A DNA stretch of 64,000 nt from contig NZ_JASCXJ010000004.1 in assembly GCF_030271535.1 (NCBI RefSeq), forward strand, positions 186,001-250,000, read 5' to 3'. The stretch comes from Nocardiopsis sp. ATB16-24. GTDB taxonomy: Bacteria > Actinomycetota > Actinomycetes > Streptosporangiales > Streptosporangiaceae. This document shows positions 35,036 through 44,001 of this stretch, piece by piece. The notes beneath the pieces are model-generated. The model ran no database searches. It worked only from the letters and a program-made list of their open reading frames with translations, and was not told where the DNA came from. The first letter of the stretch is position 1. Every line of letters begins with the position of its first letter. Made by a program: the position numbers and the translations under genes.

Positions 35036-36508
35036 ATGACGTACTTTGGCGCTGAAGAAATACCGTCTTTGACAGGTGACCTAGATCTCGTCACCTTTGG
35101 TCAGAGGCTTCGTCACCTGCGGCGCGCACGCGGCCTCACCCTCTCCGACCTGGGGGAACGCGTGGGCAGGGCGCCCTCCCAGCTCTCCCTGCTGGAGAAC
35201 GGCAAGCGCGAGCCCAAGCTCTCCCTCCTCACCTCCCTGGCCTCCGCGCTCGGCGTCTCGATGGAGGAGCTGCTGTCCAAGCAGCCTCCGAGTCGGCGCG
35301 CGCAACTGGAGATCGCGGTGGAGGAGGCCCAGCGCGACCCCCTCTACCGAACGCTGAACCTGCCGCACCTGAAGGTCGGCAAGCGGGTCCCCAACGACGT
35401 GCTCGAACACATCGTCGGCCTGTACGAAGAGCTCAAGCGCCGCCACGCCAAGCCCACGGCCAGTCCGGAGGAGGCCCGCCGGGCCAACGCCGAACTGCGC
35501 CGCCAGATGCGTGAGCGCGGCAACTACTTCGAGCACATCGAGAAGGCCGCGGCCCAGACCCTGGACGCGGTCAACTACACCGCGGGGGCGCTGTCACAGG
35601 GTCAGATCCTGGCGATCGCCACCCACCACGGCTTCTCCCTCAAGTACGTGCAGGACCTTCCCCGCTCGGTGCGCTCCCTCACCGACCACGTCAACCGGCG
35701 CATCTACCTCAAACGCGAGACCACCCTCGGCATGCACAGTCCGCGCACGATCCTGCTGCAGACCCTGGGTCACGTCGTGCTGGGCCACGGCCGACCGCGC
35801 GACTTCGGCGACTTCCTGCGCCAGCGTGTGGAGGCCAACTACTTCGCCGCCGCTGTCCTGATACCCGAGTCCACCGCGGTGCGCTACCTCCAGGAGGCCA
35901 AGCAGGCGCGGGACCTGTCGGTGGAGGACCTGCGCGACGTGTACTCGGTCTCCTACGAGATGGCCGCGCATCGGTTCACCAACCTGGCCCACCGCCACCT
36001 GGACCTGGTCTGCCACTTCATCCGCAACGACGAGACCGGCATCATCTACAAGGCCTACGAGAACGACGGACTGATCTTCCCCACCGACGAGACCGGCGCG
36101 ATCGAGGGTCAGCGCATGTGCCGTCAGTGGTCGGGACGCCAGGTCTTCGCCTCGCCCGACCGCTACTCGATCTACTACCAGTACACCGACAAGCCCAACG
36201 GCACCCACTGGTGCGTGGCGCACGTGGACCCCAGCCGCGAGCGGAACTTCGCCATCACGCTGGGGGTGCCCTACAAGGAGTCGCGCTGGTTCAGGGGACG
36301 CGAGACCACCAACCGCACCAAGTCCAACTGCCCGACCGGCGAGTGCTGCGTGCGTCCGCCCTCCGAGTTGGCCGCCCGGTGGGAGGGCAACGTGTGGCCC
36401 TCGGCTCGGGCCCACTCGCACGTGCTCTCCGCGCTCCCCTCGGGGACCTTCCCCGGAGTGGACGAGCACGACGTCTACACCTTCTTGGAAAAGCACGCCC
36501 TCGACTGA
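35036..36508 (+). CDS. ramB: RamB-type XRE regulator of acetate metabolism
   Basis: A 490-residue regulator. An N-terminal Cro/CI-type HTH (FGQRLRHLRRARGLTLSDLGERVGRAPSQLSLLENGKREPKLSLLTSLASALGV) is followed by an ImmA/IrrE-like region (LLQTLGHVVLGHGRPRDFGDFLRQRVEANYFAAAVLIPE), where the zinc-protease Glu is missing, and a C-terminal short-chain fatty-acyl regulator domain with conserved Cys (NCPTGECCVRPPSELAARW). Its position opposite aceA matches RamB. In corynebacteria RamB represses aceA and aceB. The start at 35036 (MTYFGAEEI) is the family-like choice, though upstream codons are also open. Confidence 0.88.
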   Translation: MTYFGAEEIPSLTGDLDLVTFGQRLRHLRRARGLTLSDLGERVGRAPSQLSLLENGKREPKLSLLTSLASALGVSMEELLSKQPPSRRAQLEIAVEEAQRDPLYRTLNLPHLKVGKRVPNDVLEHIVGLYEELKRRHAKPTASPEEARRANAELRRQMRERGNYFEHIEKAAAQTLDAVNYTAGALSQGQILAIATHHGFSLKYVQDLPRSVRSLTDHVNRRIYLKRETTLGMHSPRTILLQTLGHVVLGHGRPRDFGDFLRQRVEANYFAAAVLIPESTAVRYLQEAKQARDLSVEDLRDVYSVSYEMAAHRFTNLAHRHLDLVCHFIRNDETGIIYKAYENDGLIFPTDETGAIEGQRMCRQWSGRQVFASPDRYSIYYQYTDKPNGTHWCVAHVDPSRERNFAITLGVPYKESRWFRGRETTNRTKSNCPTGECCVRPPSELAARWEGNVWPSARAHSHVLSALPSGTFPGVDEHDVYTFLEKHALD

Positions 36509-36516
36509 TCCACGGT

Positions 36517-36548
36517 GACGGGGCCCGGCTCCAGGACCGGGCCCCGTC
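36517..36548 (+). terminator. ramB terminator
   Basis: Perfect 12-bp inverted repeat GACGGGGCCCGG/CCGGGCCCCGTC with an 8-base loop, 9 bases after the stop. Confidence 0.85.
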
Positions 36549-36583
36549 GCGTGCGACCGAGCGTTGTCCCCGTACGATCCTGG

Positions 36584-36600
36584 TGTTACCGTTGGTAACA
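36584..36600. promoter_or_regulatory. Candidate operator TGTTACC-GTT-GGTAACA
   Basis: Perfect 7-3-7 inverted repeat 50 bases before the acyl-CoA dehydrogenase start. TetR-type regulators of fatty-acid genes bind sites with TTAC/GTAA cores; the same motif recurs at 28784. Confidence 0.6.
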
Positions 36601-36649
36601 CAACTGGCCGCCCCTCCCTCCCCGAGGGCCCGACAAAGGATGTAAGCGC

Positions 36650-37879
36650 ATGAGTGAGGCCCCCGAGCCCGCCTTCAGCCTGGAACCGAGTGAGGACGTC
36701 CGCGAGGTCCGGGACTGGACACACGGATTCGCCGCCGACGTCATCCGGCCCGCTGCCGCGGAGTGGGACGAGCGGGAGGAGACCCCTTGGCCGATCATCC
36801 AGGAGGCGGCCAAGATCGGCCTGTACTCCCTGGACTTCTTCGCCAACCAGTGGCTGGAACCCAGTGGCATCGGCATCCCCGTCGCCTTCGAGGAGCTGTA
36901 CTGGGGAGACCCGGGGATCGCCCTGTCCATCACCGGCACCGGCCTGGCCGCGGTGTCGGTGGCCGCCAACGGCACCCAGGAACAGCTGCTGGAGTGGACG
37001 CCGCAGATGTTCGGCACCCCCGACGACGTCAAACTCGCCGCGTTCTGCTCCTCCGAACCCGACGCGGGCAGCGACGTCTCGGCCATCCGGACCAGGGCCG
37101 TCTACGACCAGTCCAAGGACGAGTGGGTGCTCAACGGCACCAAGACGTGGGCGACCAACGGCGGTATCGCCGACATCCACGTGGTGGTCGCCTCCGTGGA
37201 GCCGGAACTCGGCTCCCGGGGCCAGGCCACCTTCGTCGTGCCGCCGGGCACCCCGGGCCTGAGCCAGGGACAGAAGTTCGCCAAACACGGCATCCGCGCC
37301 TCGCACACCGCCGAGGTGGTGCTGGACGACGTACGCGTGCCGGGCTCGTGCCTGCTCGGAGGCAAGGACAAGCTCGACGAACGCCTGGCCCGCGCCCGCG
37401 AGGGCAAGGGGTCCAAGGGGCAGGCGGCGATGAAGACCTTCGAGGCCTCCCGTCCGAGCGTGGGCGCGATGGCCGTGGGTTGTGCCCGAGCCGCCTACGA
37501 GTACGCCCGCGACTACTCCACCCAGCGCGAGCAGTTCGGGCGTCCGATCGGTGAGAACCAGGGCGTGGCCTTCACCCTGGCCGAGATGGCCACCCGTATC
37601 GACGCCGCCAGACTGTTGGTGTGGCGTGCGGCGTGGATGGCGCGCAACAACAAGGACTTCGACAACGCGCAGGGCTCCATGAGCAAGCTCTACGCCAGCG
37701 AGACCGCCACCTTCGTCACCCAGAACGCGGTGCGCCTCCTCGGCGGCAACGGTTACACGCGCGACTATCCCGTCGAGCGCTGGCACCGTGACGCCACCAT
37801 CTTCACCATCTTCGAGGGCGCCAGCGAGATCCAGAAGCTCATCATCGGCCGCGCCGTCACCGGCCTGCCGGTGCGCTGA
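36650..37879 (+). CDS. Acyl-CoA dehydrogenase
   Basis: A 409-residue FAD enzyme that introduces the alpha,beta double bond in acyl-CoA. FAD/substrate motifs: [55 protein letters not shown], and the C-terminal [33 protein letters not shown], where Glu of FEGASE is in the catalytic-base position of many family members. It stands alone between two terminators, with a clear palindrome upstream, and so is probably a regulated single gene. Chain-length preference is not visible. Confidence 0.95.
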   Translation: MSEAPEPAFSLEPSEDVREVRDWTHGFAADVIRPAAAEWDEREETPWPIIQEAAKIGLYSLDFFANQWLEPSGIGIPVAFEELYWGDPGIALSITGTGLAAVSVAANGTQEQLLEWTPQMFGTPDDVKLAAFCSSEPDAGSDVSAIRTRAVYDQSKDEWVLNGTKTWATNGGIADIHVVVASVEPELGSRGQATFVVPPGTPGLSQGQKFAKHGIRASHTAEVVLDDVRVPGSCLLGGKDKLDERLARAREGKGSKGQAAMKTFEASRPSVGAMAVGCARAAYEYARDYSTQREQFGRPIGENQGVAFTLAEMATRIDAARLLVWRAAWMARNNKDFDNAQGSMSKLYASETATFVTQNAVRLLGGNGYTRDYPVERWHRDATIFTIFEGASEIQKLIIGRAVTGLPVR

Positions 37880-37893
37880 TAGCCGAAGGTCCA

Positions 37894-37934
37894 GGAGCGG
37901 TCCCTTCGAACACCGCGTTCGAGCGGACCGCTCC
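37894..37934. terminator. Bidirectional terminator
   Basis: Stem GGAGCGGTCC/GGACCGCTCC with a 21-base inner part that contains TTCGAA, between convergent acyl-CoA dehydrogenase and phosphatase genes. Confidence 0.75.
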
Positions 37935-37976
37935 CGATGCGGGGGCACCCGCGGTCCCGGTCACAGGCGTGCGCGT

Positions 37977-39782
37977 CTACGCCGGTTCCGAGGTGTCCCT
38001 GACCGCGGCGTTCTGTGCGCGGGAGCCGGGAGCGCCCCGCTCGGGGGCGGCGGGGCTGTGCGCGTGCTGCGGCGGGGCCGACGTTGCTCCCTCGCCGGCT
38101 CCCACGCCCGCCTCCGGAACGCGTAGGGCGAGTAGGGCGACGTCGTCGCCGCTGGGCTCGATGCGACTGAGGAGTTCGTCGCAGAAGTCCTCGATGTCGG
38201 CGTGGGCCAGGTCGGCGGCGTGGCGGCGCAGGGTGTCCAGCCCCGTGTCGATGGGATGCCCTCGACTCTCGACGAGTCCGTCGGTGTAGAACAGCAGGGT
38301 GGAGTGCGCGGGGAGCACCTCACGGGCGTCGGGCCAGTCCAGGCCCAGATGCAAGGTGGCGCTCATGCCGAGAAGAGGGCCGTGGCCGCCTTCGAGGTAG
38401 CGGGTGCGGCCGTCGGCGGTGACGAGCAGCGGTGGAGGATGCCCGGCGTTGACCCAGCGCAGTTCCCAGGGTCCGCCTTCGGGGCCTTCCAGACGGGCGA
38501 AGACGACGGTGGCCATGGGGGCGTCGCTGGTGTTGGTCATGGCCTCGTCCAGTCGCTGCATGATCAGGCTGGGGGGTTCCCGACGGTCCCATGCCAGGGC
38601 GCGCAGCATGTTGCGGACCTCGGCCATGTGCGCGGCGGCGTGGAGATCGTGCCCGACCACGTCGCCGATGACCATGGCCATGACACCGTCGGCGAGACGG
38701 AAGGCGTCGTACCAGTCCCCGCCGACCTCGGAGGCCTTCTGCGCGGGCTGGTAACGGGCCGCGAAACGGAGGTGACCCGCCTGGGGAAGCGGGGTCAGGA
38801 GTTGGCGTTGCATGGTCTCGGCGATATCGCGCTGCTCCTCGAACAGCCGCGTGCTCTCCATCATCAGACCGACGCGCCGTCCGATGTCGCCCAGCATCAG
38901 CGCCTCCGCGTCGGTGTAGGCGGCGCGTTGCCCCGTACGTGCCACGGTCAGCAGACCGAAGACCTGTCTGCGGGTGTACAGAGGCACCATCACCGCGGTG
39001 TGCCCTCCCAGATGGTCGAACAACCGCTGGTGCGGTCGAGAGCGAAGTTTGTTCGTCTCGCCCGCCATGTCCTTCGCGTTGAGCAGGAGGGGGCGCATGT
39101 TGTACAGGGCGCGCGGCAGCGGCGGGAGCGGACCCTTCAGCGATTCGGCCGCGTCGTGGGCGCCCGGAGCGTACACGGCGACACGTCGAGCCTCCTGTAT
39201 CTCCCCGGTCGGAAGCAGGTCGATCGCCGCCCAGTCGCCCAGGGTGTGCACCAGAAGGCGGACCAATTTGTCCAACATCTCGGAGATGTCCAGCTTGGCG
39301 ATGAAGAGCATCGAGACCTCCGCCACGATGCTCAGCCGGGCGGTGAGCTCCTCCAAGGCCGCCAGGTACGCCGCGGTCTGCTCGGTGGCGTCGCGATGCG
39401 CCCTGAAGTCGTGGAAGACGATGACCGCGCCGTCCCTGCCCTCCGCGTGCTGGAGCGGAGTGGCCGCCCAGATGATGGGGACGAGGGTGCCGTCCCCCCG
39501 TAGGTAGCACTCGCCGCTCCCCTCGGCCGGCAGACCGCTGTCGAGCGTGACCATGATGGGACAGGACCGCCGCGGGACCTTGTTGCCCTCCTCGTCCCGG
39601 TGCAGCAGGTCATGCGCGTCAGAACCCAGCAGCTGCTCTTCGGGCCGGTCGAGGATGTGCTGGGCGAAGGGGTTGGAGGCGGTGATGCGGCCGGTGGTGT
39701 CGACGATGAGCATCCCCGCGCCCACACTGTCGAACACCGCGCGCAGCAGACCGGTCTCCAGCGGCCAGCCTATGTCTTTCAT
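37977..39782 (-). CDS. PAS-GAF-PP2C (SpoIIE-type) serine phosphatase
   Basis: A 601-residue signalling phosphatase. A PAS domain (about 10-125: VFDSVGAGMLIVDTTGRITASNPFAQHIL) and a GAF domain (about 150-310) precede a PPM/SpoIIE domain (about 345-560). Metal-binding Asp motifs are VGGDWYDAFRL, VIGDVVGHDLHAA, LLFYTDGLVE and GDDVALLALRV. These enzymes dephosphorylate anti-sigma antagonists or other Ser-phosphoproteins and so control alternative sigma factors. No anti-sigma partner lies nearby. The C-terminal 45 residues are low-complexity. Confidence 0.94.
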   Translation of the reverse strand: MKDIGWPLETGLLRAVFDSVGAGMLIVDTTGRITASNPFAQHILDRPEEQLLGSDAHDLLHRDEEGNKVPRRSCPIMVTLDSGLPAEGSGECYLRGDGTLVPIIWAATPLQHAEGRDGAVIVFHDFRAHRDATEQTAAYLAALEELTARLSIVAEVSMLFIAKLDISEMLDKLVRLLVHTLGDWAAIDLLPTGEIQEARRVAVYAPGAHDAAESLKGPLPPLPRALYNMRPLLLNAKDMAGETNKLRSRPHQRLFDHLGGHTAVMVPLYTRRQVFGLLTVARTGQRAAYTDAEALMLGDIGRRVGLMMESTRLFEEQRDIAETMQRQLLTPLPQAGHLRFAARYQPAQKASEVGGDWYDAFRLADGVMAMVIGDVVGHDLHAAAHMAEVRNMLRALAWDRREPPSLIMQRLDEAMTNTSDAPMATVVFARLEGPEGGPWELRWVNAGHPPPLLVTADGRTRYLEGGHGPLLGMSATLHLGLDWPDAREVLPAHSTLLFYTDGLVESRGHPIDTGLDTLRRHAADLAHADIEDFCDELLSRIEPSGDDVALLALRVPEAGVGAGEGATSAPPQHAHSPAAPERGAPGSRAQNAAVRDTSEPA

Positions 39783-40122
39783 CGCTGCCTACTTCCGGCT
39801 TCTCCACACGGCTTCCGCCGTCGCGTCGGCACTTACGGGCACCGGTGCTCGGGATGTCGGGTCCTGTGGGATCCTCCGTGTCGATACACGGACGTCCTCC
39901 TCCGCCCGTGCCGTCGGTTCCATGAGGTCGGAGCCACCACCCGTCATGTGTTCCCGTACGCGCACCGTTTCCTGACGTGACCGTGACCAACGCAGTACAG
40001 TGTCGCCTCTCCCTTATCCGGAGAAGGGCATTTCGAACCCGACGGCATGTCATGGTCATGGGCCTCCAGCGGCCTCCGGCAGACCCTGGCCGAACGGAAC
40101 CCTCGCCCCCTAACCTGGCCTC

Positions 40123-40905
40123 ATGAACACCACCACGGGCAACGGCGCCCCCTCCCTCACCATTCCCGCCGGATACAACGGCCCCGACGGGACGGGCAAC
40201 GGCGGCTACACCTCCGGTCTGCTCGCCGCCCGGCTCACCACCGCGGGCGGACCGGCCGTCCAGGTCACCTTGCGCAACCCCCCGCCCCTGGGTCGTCCGA
40301 TGACCGTGGAGGAGGGGCCCGGCGGTGCGCTGCGCCTGATCGACCCCGACGCGGTGCGGGAACGCGCCCGACTGATCGCCGAGGCGACCGTGACCGAACT
40401 CCCCGATGACCCCGTCATTCCCGGCGGACCGGTCGGAGTGCCCGAGGCCGAGGAGGCCCAGCGTCGCTACGGGGGCTTCGACGCCCACCCCTTCCCCCGC
40501 TGTTACAGCTGTGGGCCCGAGCGGGCCGAGGGCGACGGACTGCGTCTGTTCGCCGGCTCCGTGCGCCCGGGCACCGGCCCCGACGGGGTCGGCAACACCG
40601 TCGCCTGCTCCTGGACACCGCACCCCGTGCTGGACGAGGGGGACGGCGGCGTCGGCATGGCCCAGGTCTGGGCGGCACTGGACTGCCCCGGAGGCTGGTC
40701 CAGCGACGTCTCGGGGCGACCGGCCGTCCTGGGCCGGTTCACCGCCCGTGTCGACCGCATGCCCCGAGTGGGGGAGACCCACGTGGTGATGGGCCATCTG
40801 GAGGAGGTCGACGGACGCAAGATCCACACCGGCAGCGCCCTCTACGACGGCCAGGGTCGCCTCATGGCCCAGGCACGGGCCACCTGGATCGCCCTCAAGG
40901 GCTGA
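40123..40905 (+). CDS. Conserved hotdog-like (thioesterase-type) protein
   Basis: A 260-residue soluble protein. It begins with a substrate-loop-like YNGPDGTGNGGYTSGLLAARL and has FPRCYSCGPERAEGDGLRLFAGSV, a motif I recall from conserved actinobacterial hypothetical proteins of hotdog thioesterase type, and ends with GSALYDGQGRLMAQARATWI, typical of the final hotdog strand. No catalytic residue can be named with certainty. It lies 51 bases before the TetR gene on the same strand and is probably in one transcript with it. Confidence 0.72.
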   Translation: MNTTTGNGAPSLTIPAGYNGPDGTGNGGYTSGLLAARLTTAGGPAVQVTLRNPPPLGRPMTVEEGPGGALRLIDPDAVRERARLIAEATVTELPDDPVIPGGPVGVPEAEEAQRRYGGFDAHPFPRCYSCGPERAEGDGLRLFAGSVRPGTGPDGVGNTVACSWTPHPVLDEGDGGVGMAQVWAALDCPGGWSSDVSGRPAVLGRFTARVDRMPRVGETHVVMGHLEEVDGRKIHTGSALYDGQGRLMAQARATWIALKG

Positions 40906-40956
40906 TCGGCCGCCCGGACCGCCCCCGACCCGCGCCAGCCGCTACGGTGTTGCCTT

Positions 40957-41634
40957 GTGGCTCCCGAACGTAGGCGGCGGACCGCGCCGACCGACACCAG
41001 TAACGCCTCCGGCACGGCCGTGCCGGAGGCACCCCCCGCACGCGGCGGACGGGGCGGGCGGGGACGTGACCCCGAGCGACGCCGCGCCCTCCTGGACGCC
41101 GCCGACCGTGTGATCCAGCGCGACGGCCCGGACGCGTCGATGCTGGCCATCGCTGCCGAGGCCGGGATCAGCAAACCGATCCTGTACCGGCACTTCGGGG
41201 ACAAAAGCGGCCTGTACCGGGCGCTGGCCCGGCGCCACGTGGACCCGCTCATCGAACGCATCCGCGACGAACTGCACCAGCACACCGCGTTCGAGGTGCG
41301 CGCCCGTGCCACGGTCGGGGCCTACCTGTCGATGATCTCCCGCAACCTCAACCTCTACCGGTTCCTCATGGACCGGGCCACCTCCGAGGACCCGCGCACA
41401 CGCGGCGACCTGGGCATGATGGTGCGCCGCTTGGGAGAGGAACTCGCCGACCAGCTCGTCGACGAACTGCGCATCGGCGACCGCCTGCGCTCCCAGATCG
41501 TCGCGCACGCCATCGTGGGCATGGTGCAGGCGGCGGGGGAGTGGTGGCTGGAGCACCCGGAGGTCGGCGAGGAGGAGATCATCGACGACCTCACCGACGC
41601 GGTGGTCGGCGCCATCCGCGGCAGTCGGCGTTGA
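40957..41634 (+). CDS. TetR family transcriptional regulator
   Basis: A 225-residue regulator. After a basic, Ala/Gly-rich leader of about 35 residues comes the TetR HTH: RRALLDAADRVIQRDGPDASMLAIAAEAGISKPILYRHFGDKSGLYRAL. The C-terminal ligand domain is helical (VGAYLSMISRNLNLYRFLMDRA, VGMVQAAGEWWLEHPE). Many proteins with this C-terminal pattern respond to acyl-CoA or lipids. It starts with GTG. A likely regulator of its own operon with the hotdog-like gene. Confidence 0.92.
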   Translation: MAPERRRRTAPTDTSNASGTAVPEAPPARGGRGGRGRDPERRRALLDAADRVIQRDGPDASMLAIAAEAGISKPILYRHFGDKSGLYRALARRHVDPLIERIRDELHQHTAFEVRARATVGAYLSMISRNLNLYRFLMDRATSEDPRTRGDLGMMVRRLGEELADQLVDELRIGDRLRSQIVAHAIVGMVQAAGEWWLEHPEVGEEEIIDDLTDAVVGAIRGSRR

Positions 41635-41737
41635 CGGGGCGAGAGCGCACACTGGTGTTCTGTGAGGGATCCGACCCGCGGTGATCCCGCCTTCGGGTCT
41701 CCGTGGACCGAGGACGCCGAGGGCACCGGCCTCGGAC

Positions 41738-41779
41738 GACGAGGGGGCGGGACGGACTCCGCCGCCCCGCCCCCTCGTC
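41738..41779. terminator. Terminator between TetR gene and peptide transporter operon
   Basis: Perfect 14-bp stem GACGAGGGGGCGGG/CCCGCCCCCTCGTC with a 14-base loop, ending three bases from the oppF-type stop codon; serves the leftward operon and probably the TetR gene. Confidence 0.85.
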
Positions 41780-41782
41780 CCC

Positions 41783-42796
41783 TCAGTCGGGGAAGTGACA
41801 GGCCACCGGGTGTCCGTTGCCCCGGTCGGTGAGCTCCGGCGTCTGCTCGGCGCACACCTCCTGCGCCTTCCAGCAGCGTGTACGGAACCGGCAGCCACTG
41901 GGCGGGTTCACCGGACTCGGCACGTCACCGGTGAGGACGATGCGTTCGCGGACCCGCTCCTGGCGCGGGTCCGGCCACGGCGCGGCCGACAACAGGGCCT
42001 GGGTGTAGGGATGCGACGGACTCTCGTAGACCTGCTCCCTCGTCCCGGTCTCCACCACGCGGCCCAGGTACATCACCGCCACCCGGTCGGAGATGTGGCG
42101 TACCACCGACAGGTCGTGGGCGATGAAGACGTAGGACAGCCCCAACCTCTCCTGGAGGTCCTCCAGCAGGTTCACCACGCCGGCCTGGACCGACACGTCC
42201 AGGGCCGAGACCGGCTCGTCCAGGACCAGGAGTCGGGGCTCCAGGGCCAGGGCCCGGGCGATGCCCACCCGCTGGCGCTGTCCACCGGAGAACTCGTGCG
42301 GGTAGCGGTTGCCGTGTTCGGGGCTCAGCCCCACCAGACGCAGCAGTTCGGCCACGCGCTCGGGGCCCCCGTCGCGCCAGCGGCGGTGCACCTTGAGCGG
42401 CTCGGCGATGATGTCGTTGACCGGAAGCTTGGGGTTGAGCGAGGCGTAGGGATCCTGGAAGACGATGCCCGCCTCACGCCGGACCCGCTGCAACCCGGCG
42501 GAGGACATCGACGTCAACTCCTCGCCCCGGTAGCGCACCGAACCCGCGGTCGGCTTCACCAACTGTAGGATCGCCCGGCCGGTGGTGGACTTGCCGCACC
42601 CCGACTCCCCGACCACGCCCAGGGTCTCCCGTTCGGCGAGCCGCAGGGACACCCCGCTGACGGCGTGCACGTGTCCCACCACACGACGCAGCAGACCTGA
42701 GCCGTACACGGGGAAGCGGACTTCGAGGTCGTCGACTTCGAGCAGCGCCGGAGCGGCCTCGTGCCGTTCCTCCGACTCGTGCCGGGTCGTCGTCAT
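41783..42796 (-). CDS. Oligopeptide ABC transporter ATP-binding protein, OppF/DppF type
   Basis: A 337-residue ATPase. Walker A GESGCGKSTTGRAIL, Q-loop VFQDPYASLNPK, signature EFSGGQRQRVGIARAL, Walker B LLVLDEPVSALD and switch His (IAHDLSV) are all present. The C-terminal oligopeptide extension has the Cys motif SGCRFRTRCWKAQEVCAEQTPEL that binds a 4Fe-4S cluster in several DppF-like proteins. The ATG overlaps the stop of the OppD-type gene by four bases (ATGA), so expression is coupled. Confidence 0.95.
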   Translation of the reverse strand: MTTTRHESEERHEAAPALLEVDDLEVRFPVYGSGLLRRVVGHVHAVSGVSLRLAERETLGVVGESGCGKSTTGRAILQLVKPTAGSVRYRGEELTSMSSAGLQRVRREAGIVFQDPYASLNPKLPVNDIIAEPLKVHRRWRDGGPERVAELLRLVGLSPEHGNRYPHEFSGGQRQRVGIARALALEPRLLVLDEPVSALDVSVQAGVVNLLEDLQERLGLSYVFIAHDLSVVRHISDRVAVMYLGRVVETGTREQVYESPSHPYTQALLSAAPWPDPRQERVRERIVLTGDVPSPVNPPSGCRFRTRCWKAQEVCAEQTPELTDRGNGHPVACHFPD

Positions 42797-44001
42797 GGGT
42801 TCTGCCCCCCGTTGCGGAAGAAGGTCGTCGGGTCCTCGACGGAGGCCAGTCGTTCCCAGTGGTGACAGGCCGTCAGGTGTTCGGTGTACCGATCGGTGTC
42901 CTCCTGCCCCTCGCTCCTCCGTCCTCCTTCACCCGGGTTGTAGGCCGGCGCGAGCGGGGGTTCGGAGGAACGGCAGGTGGCGTCGGCCAACGGACAACGC
43001 GGAGCGAACGGGCACCCCGAGGGCAGGTTGATCAGTGAGGGAGGGGTTCCCTGGATGGGGCGCAGGCGCTCGCCGTGCGAGGAGGTCATCGACGGGATCG
43101 ACCCGAGAAGTCCGGCCGTGTAGGGCATGCGGGTCCGGTAGAACACGTCGTCGGTCTCACCGACCTCCACCGGGGTGCCCGCGTACATGACCAGCACCCG
43201 GTGGGCCAAGCCCGCGACCACGCCCAGGTCGTGGGTGATCAGCAGGATCGCCGCGTTGACGGCGTCCTTGACCTCCAGGAGCTTCTCCAGGATCTGGGCC
43301 TGGACGGTGACGTCCAGGGCCGTGGTCGGCTCGTCGGCGATGATCACGTCGGGGTTGTTGATGATCGCCATGGCGATCATGACCCGCTGACGCATCCCGC
43401 CGGAGAACTCGTGCGGGTAGTTGCGCAGACGCTGCGCGGCCTGGGGGATACCGACCAGGTCGAGCATCTCCCGGGCCCGCTCACGCGCCTGCCTGGGCGG
43501 CACCAGGCTGTGCGCCAGGACCGCCTCCGCCAGTTGGTCTCCGACGGTGTGCACCGGGTTGAGGGCGGTCATGGGGTCCTGGAAGATCATCGAGATCTTA
43601 CGGCCACGCAGGGAACGCCGGTCCTTCTCGCGCATGGCCAGCAGGTCCTGGCCGCGGTAGAGGACACGGCCGCTGATGCGCGCGCTGCGCGGAAGCAGGC
43701 CCATCACCGCCATGGAGGAGACCGACTTGCCCGACCCCGACTCCCCGACGATGCTCAGCACCTCCCGTTCTCGCAGCGAGTAGGAGACGTCGCGGACGGC
43801 CTTGACCACACCGTCGTCGGTGGGAAAGTCCACGCTCAGGTTCTCGACCCGCAGGACCTCCTCGTCGGTCGGCGGCTTGGACTCGGCGAGGGTCTTGGCG
43901 GTGTGGACCGACTCGGTACCGGTCGTGACGGAGGCCTCCCCGCCGGTCGCTTCCGCCGGTGCCGACTCGGAGGGCAAGGGCATGTCGAAGGATTGCGTCA
44001 T
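42793..44001 (-). CDS. Oligopeptide ABC transporter ATP-binding protein, OppD/DppD type
   Basis: A 402-residue ATPase. About 45 polar residues precede the NBD. Walker A is GESGSGKSVSSMAVM, Q-loop IFQDPMTALNPVHTV, signature EFSGGMRQRVMIAMAI, Walker B VIIADEPTTALD and switch His ITHDLGV. The C-terminal Cys-rich GCPFAPRCPLADATCRSSEPP is typical, interrupted by a polar insertion (PAYNPGEGGRRSEGQEDTDRY). It overlaps the permease stop by one base. Confidence 0.95.
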   Translation of the reverse strand: MTQSFDMPLPSESAPAEATGGEASVTTGTESVHTAKTLAESKPPTDEEVLRVENLSVDFPTDDGVVKAVRDVSYSLREREVLSIVGESGSGKSVSSMAVMGLLPRSARISGRVLYRGQDLLAMREKDRRSLRGRKISMIFQDPMTALNPVHTVGDQLAEAVLAHSLVPPRQARERAREMLDLVGIPQAAQRLRNYPHEFSGGMRQRVMIAMAIINNPDVIIADEPTTALDVTVQAQILEKLLEVKDAVNAAILLITHDLGVVAGLAHRVLVMYAGTPVEVGETDDVFYRTRMPYTAGLLGSIPSMTSSHGERLRPIQGTPPSLINLPSGCPFAPRCPLADATCRSSEPPLAPAYNPGEGGRRSEGQEDTDRYTEHLTACHHWERLASVEDPTTFFRNGGQNP

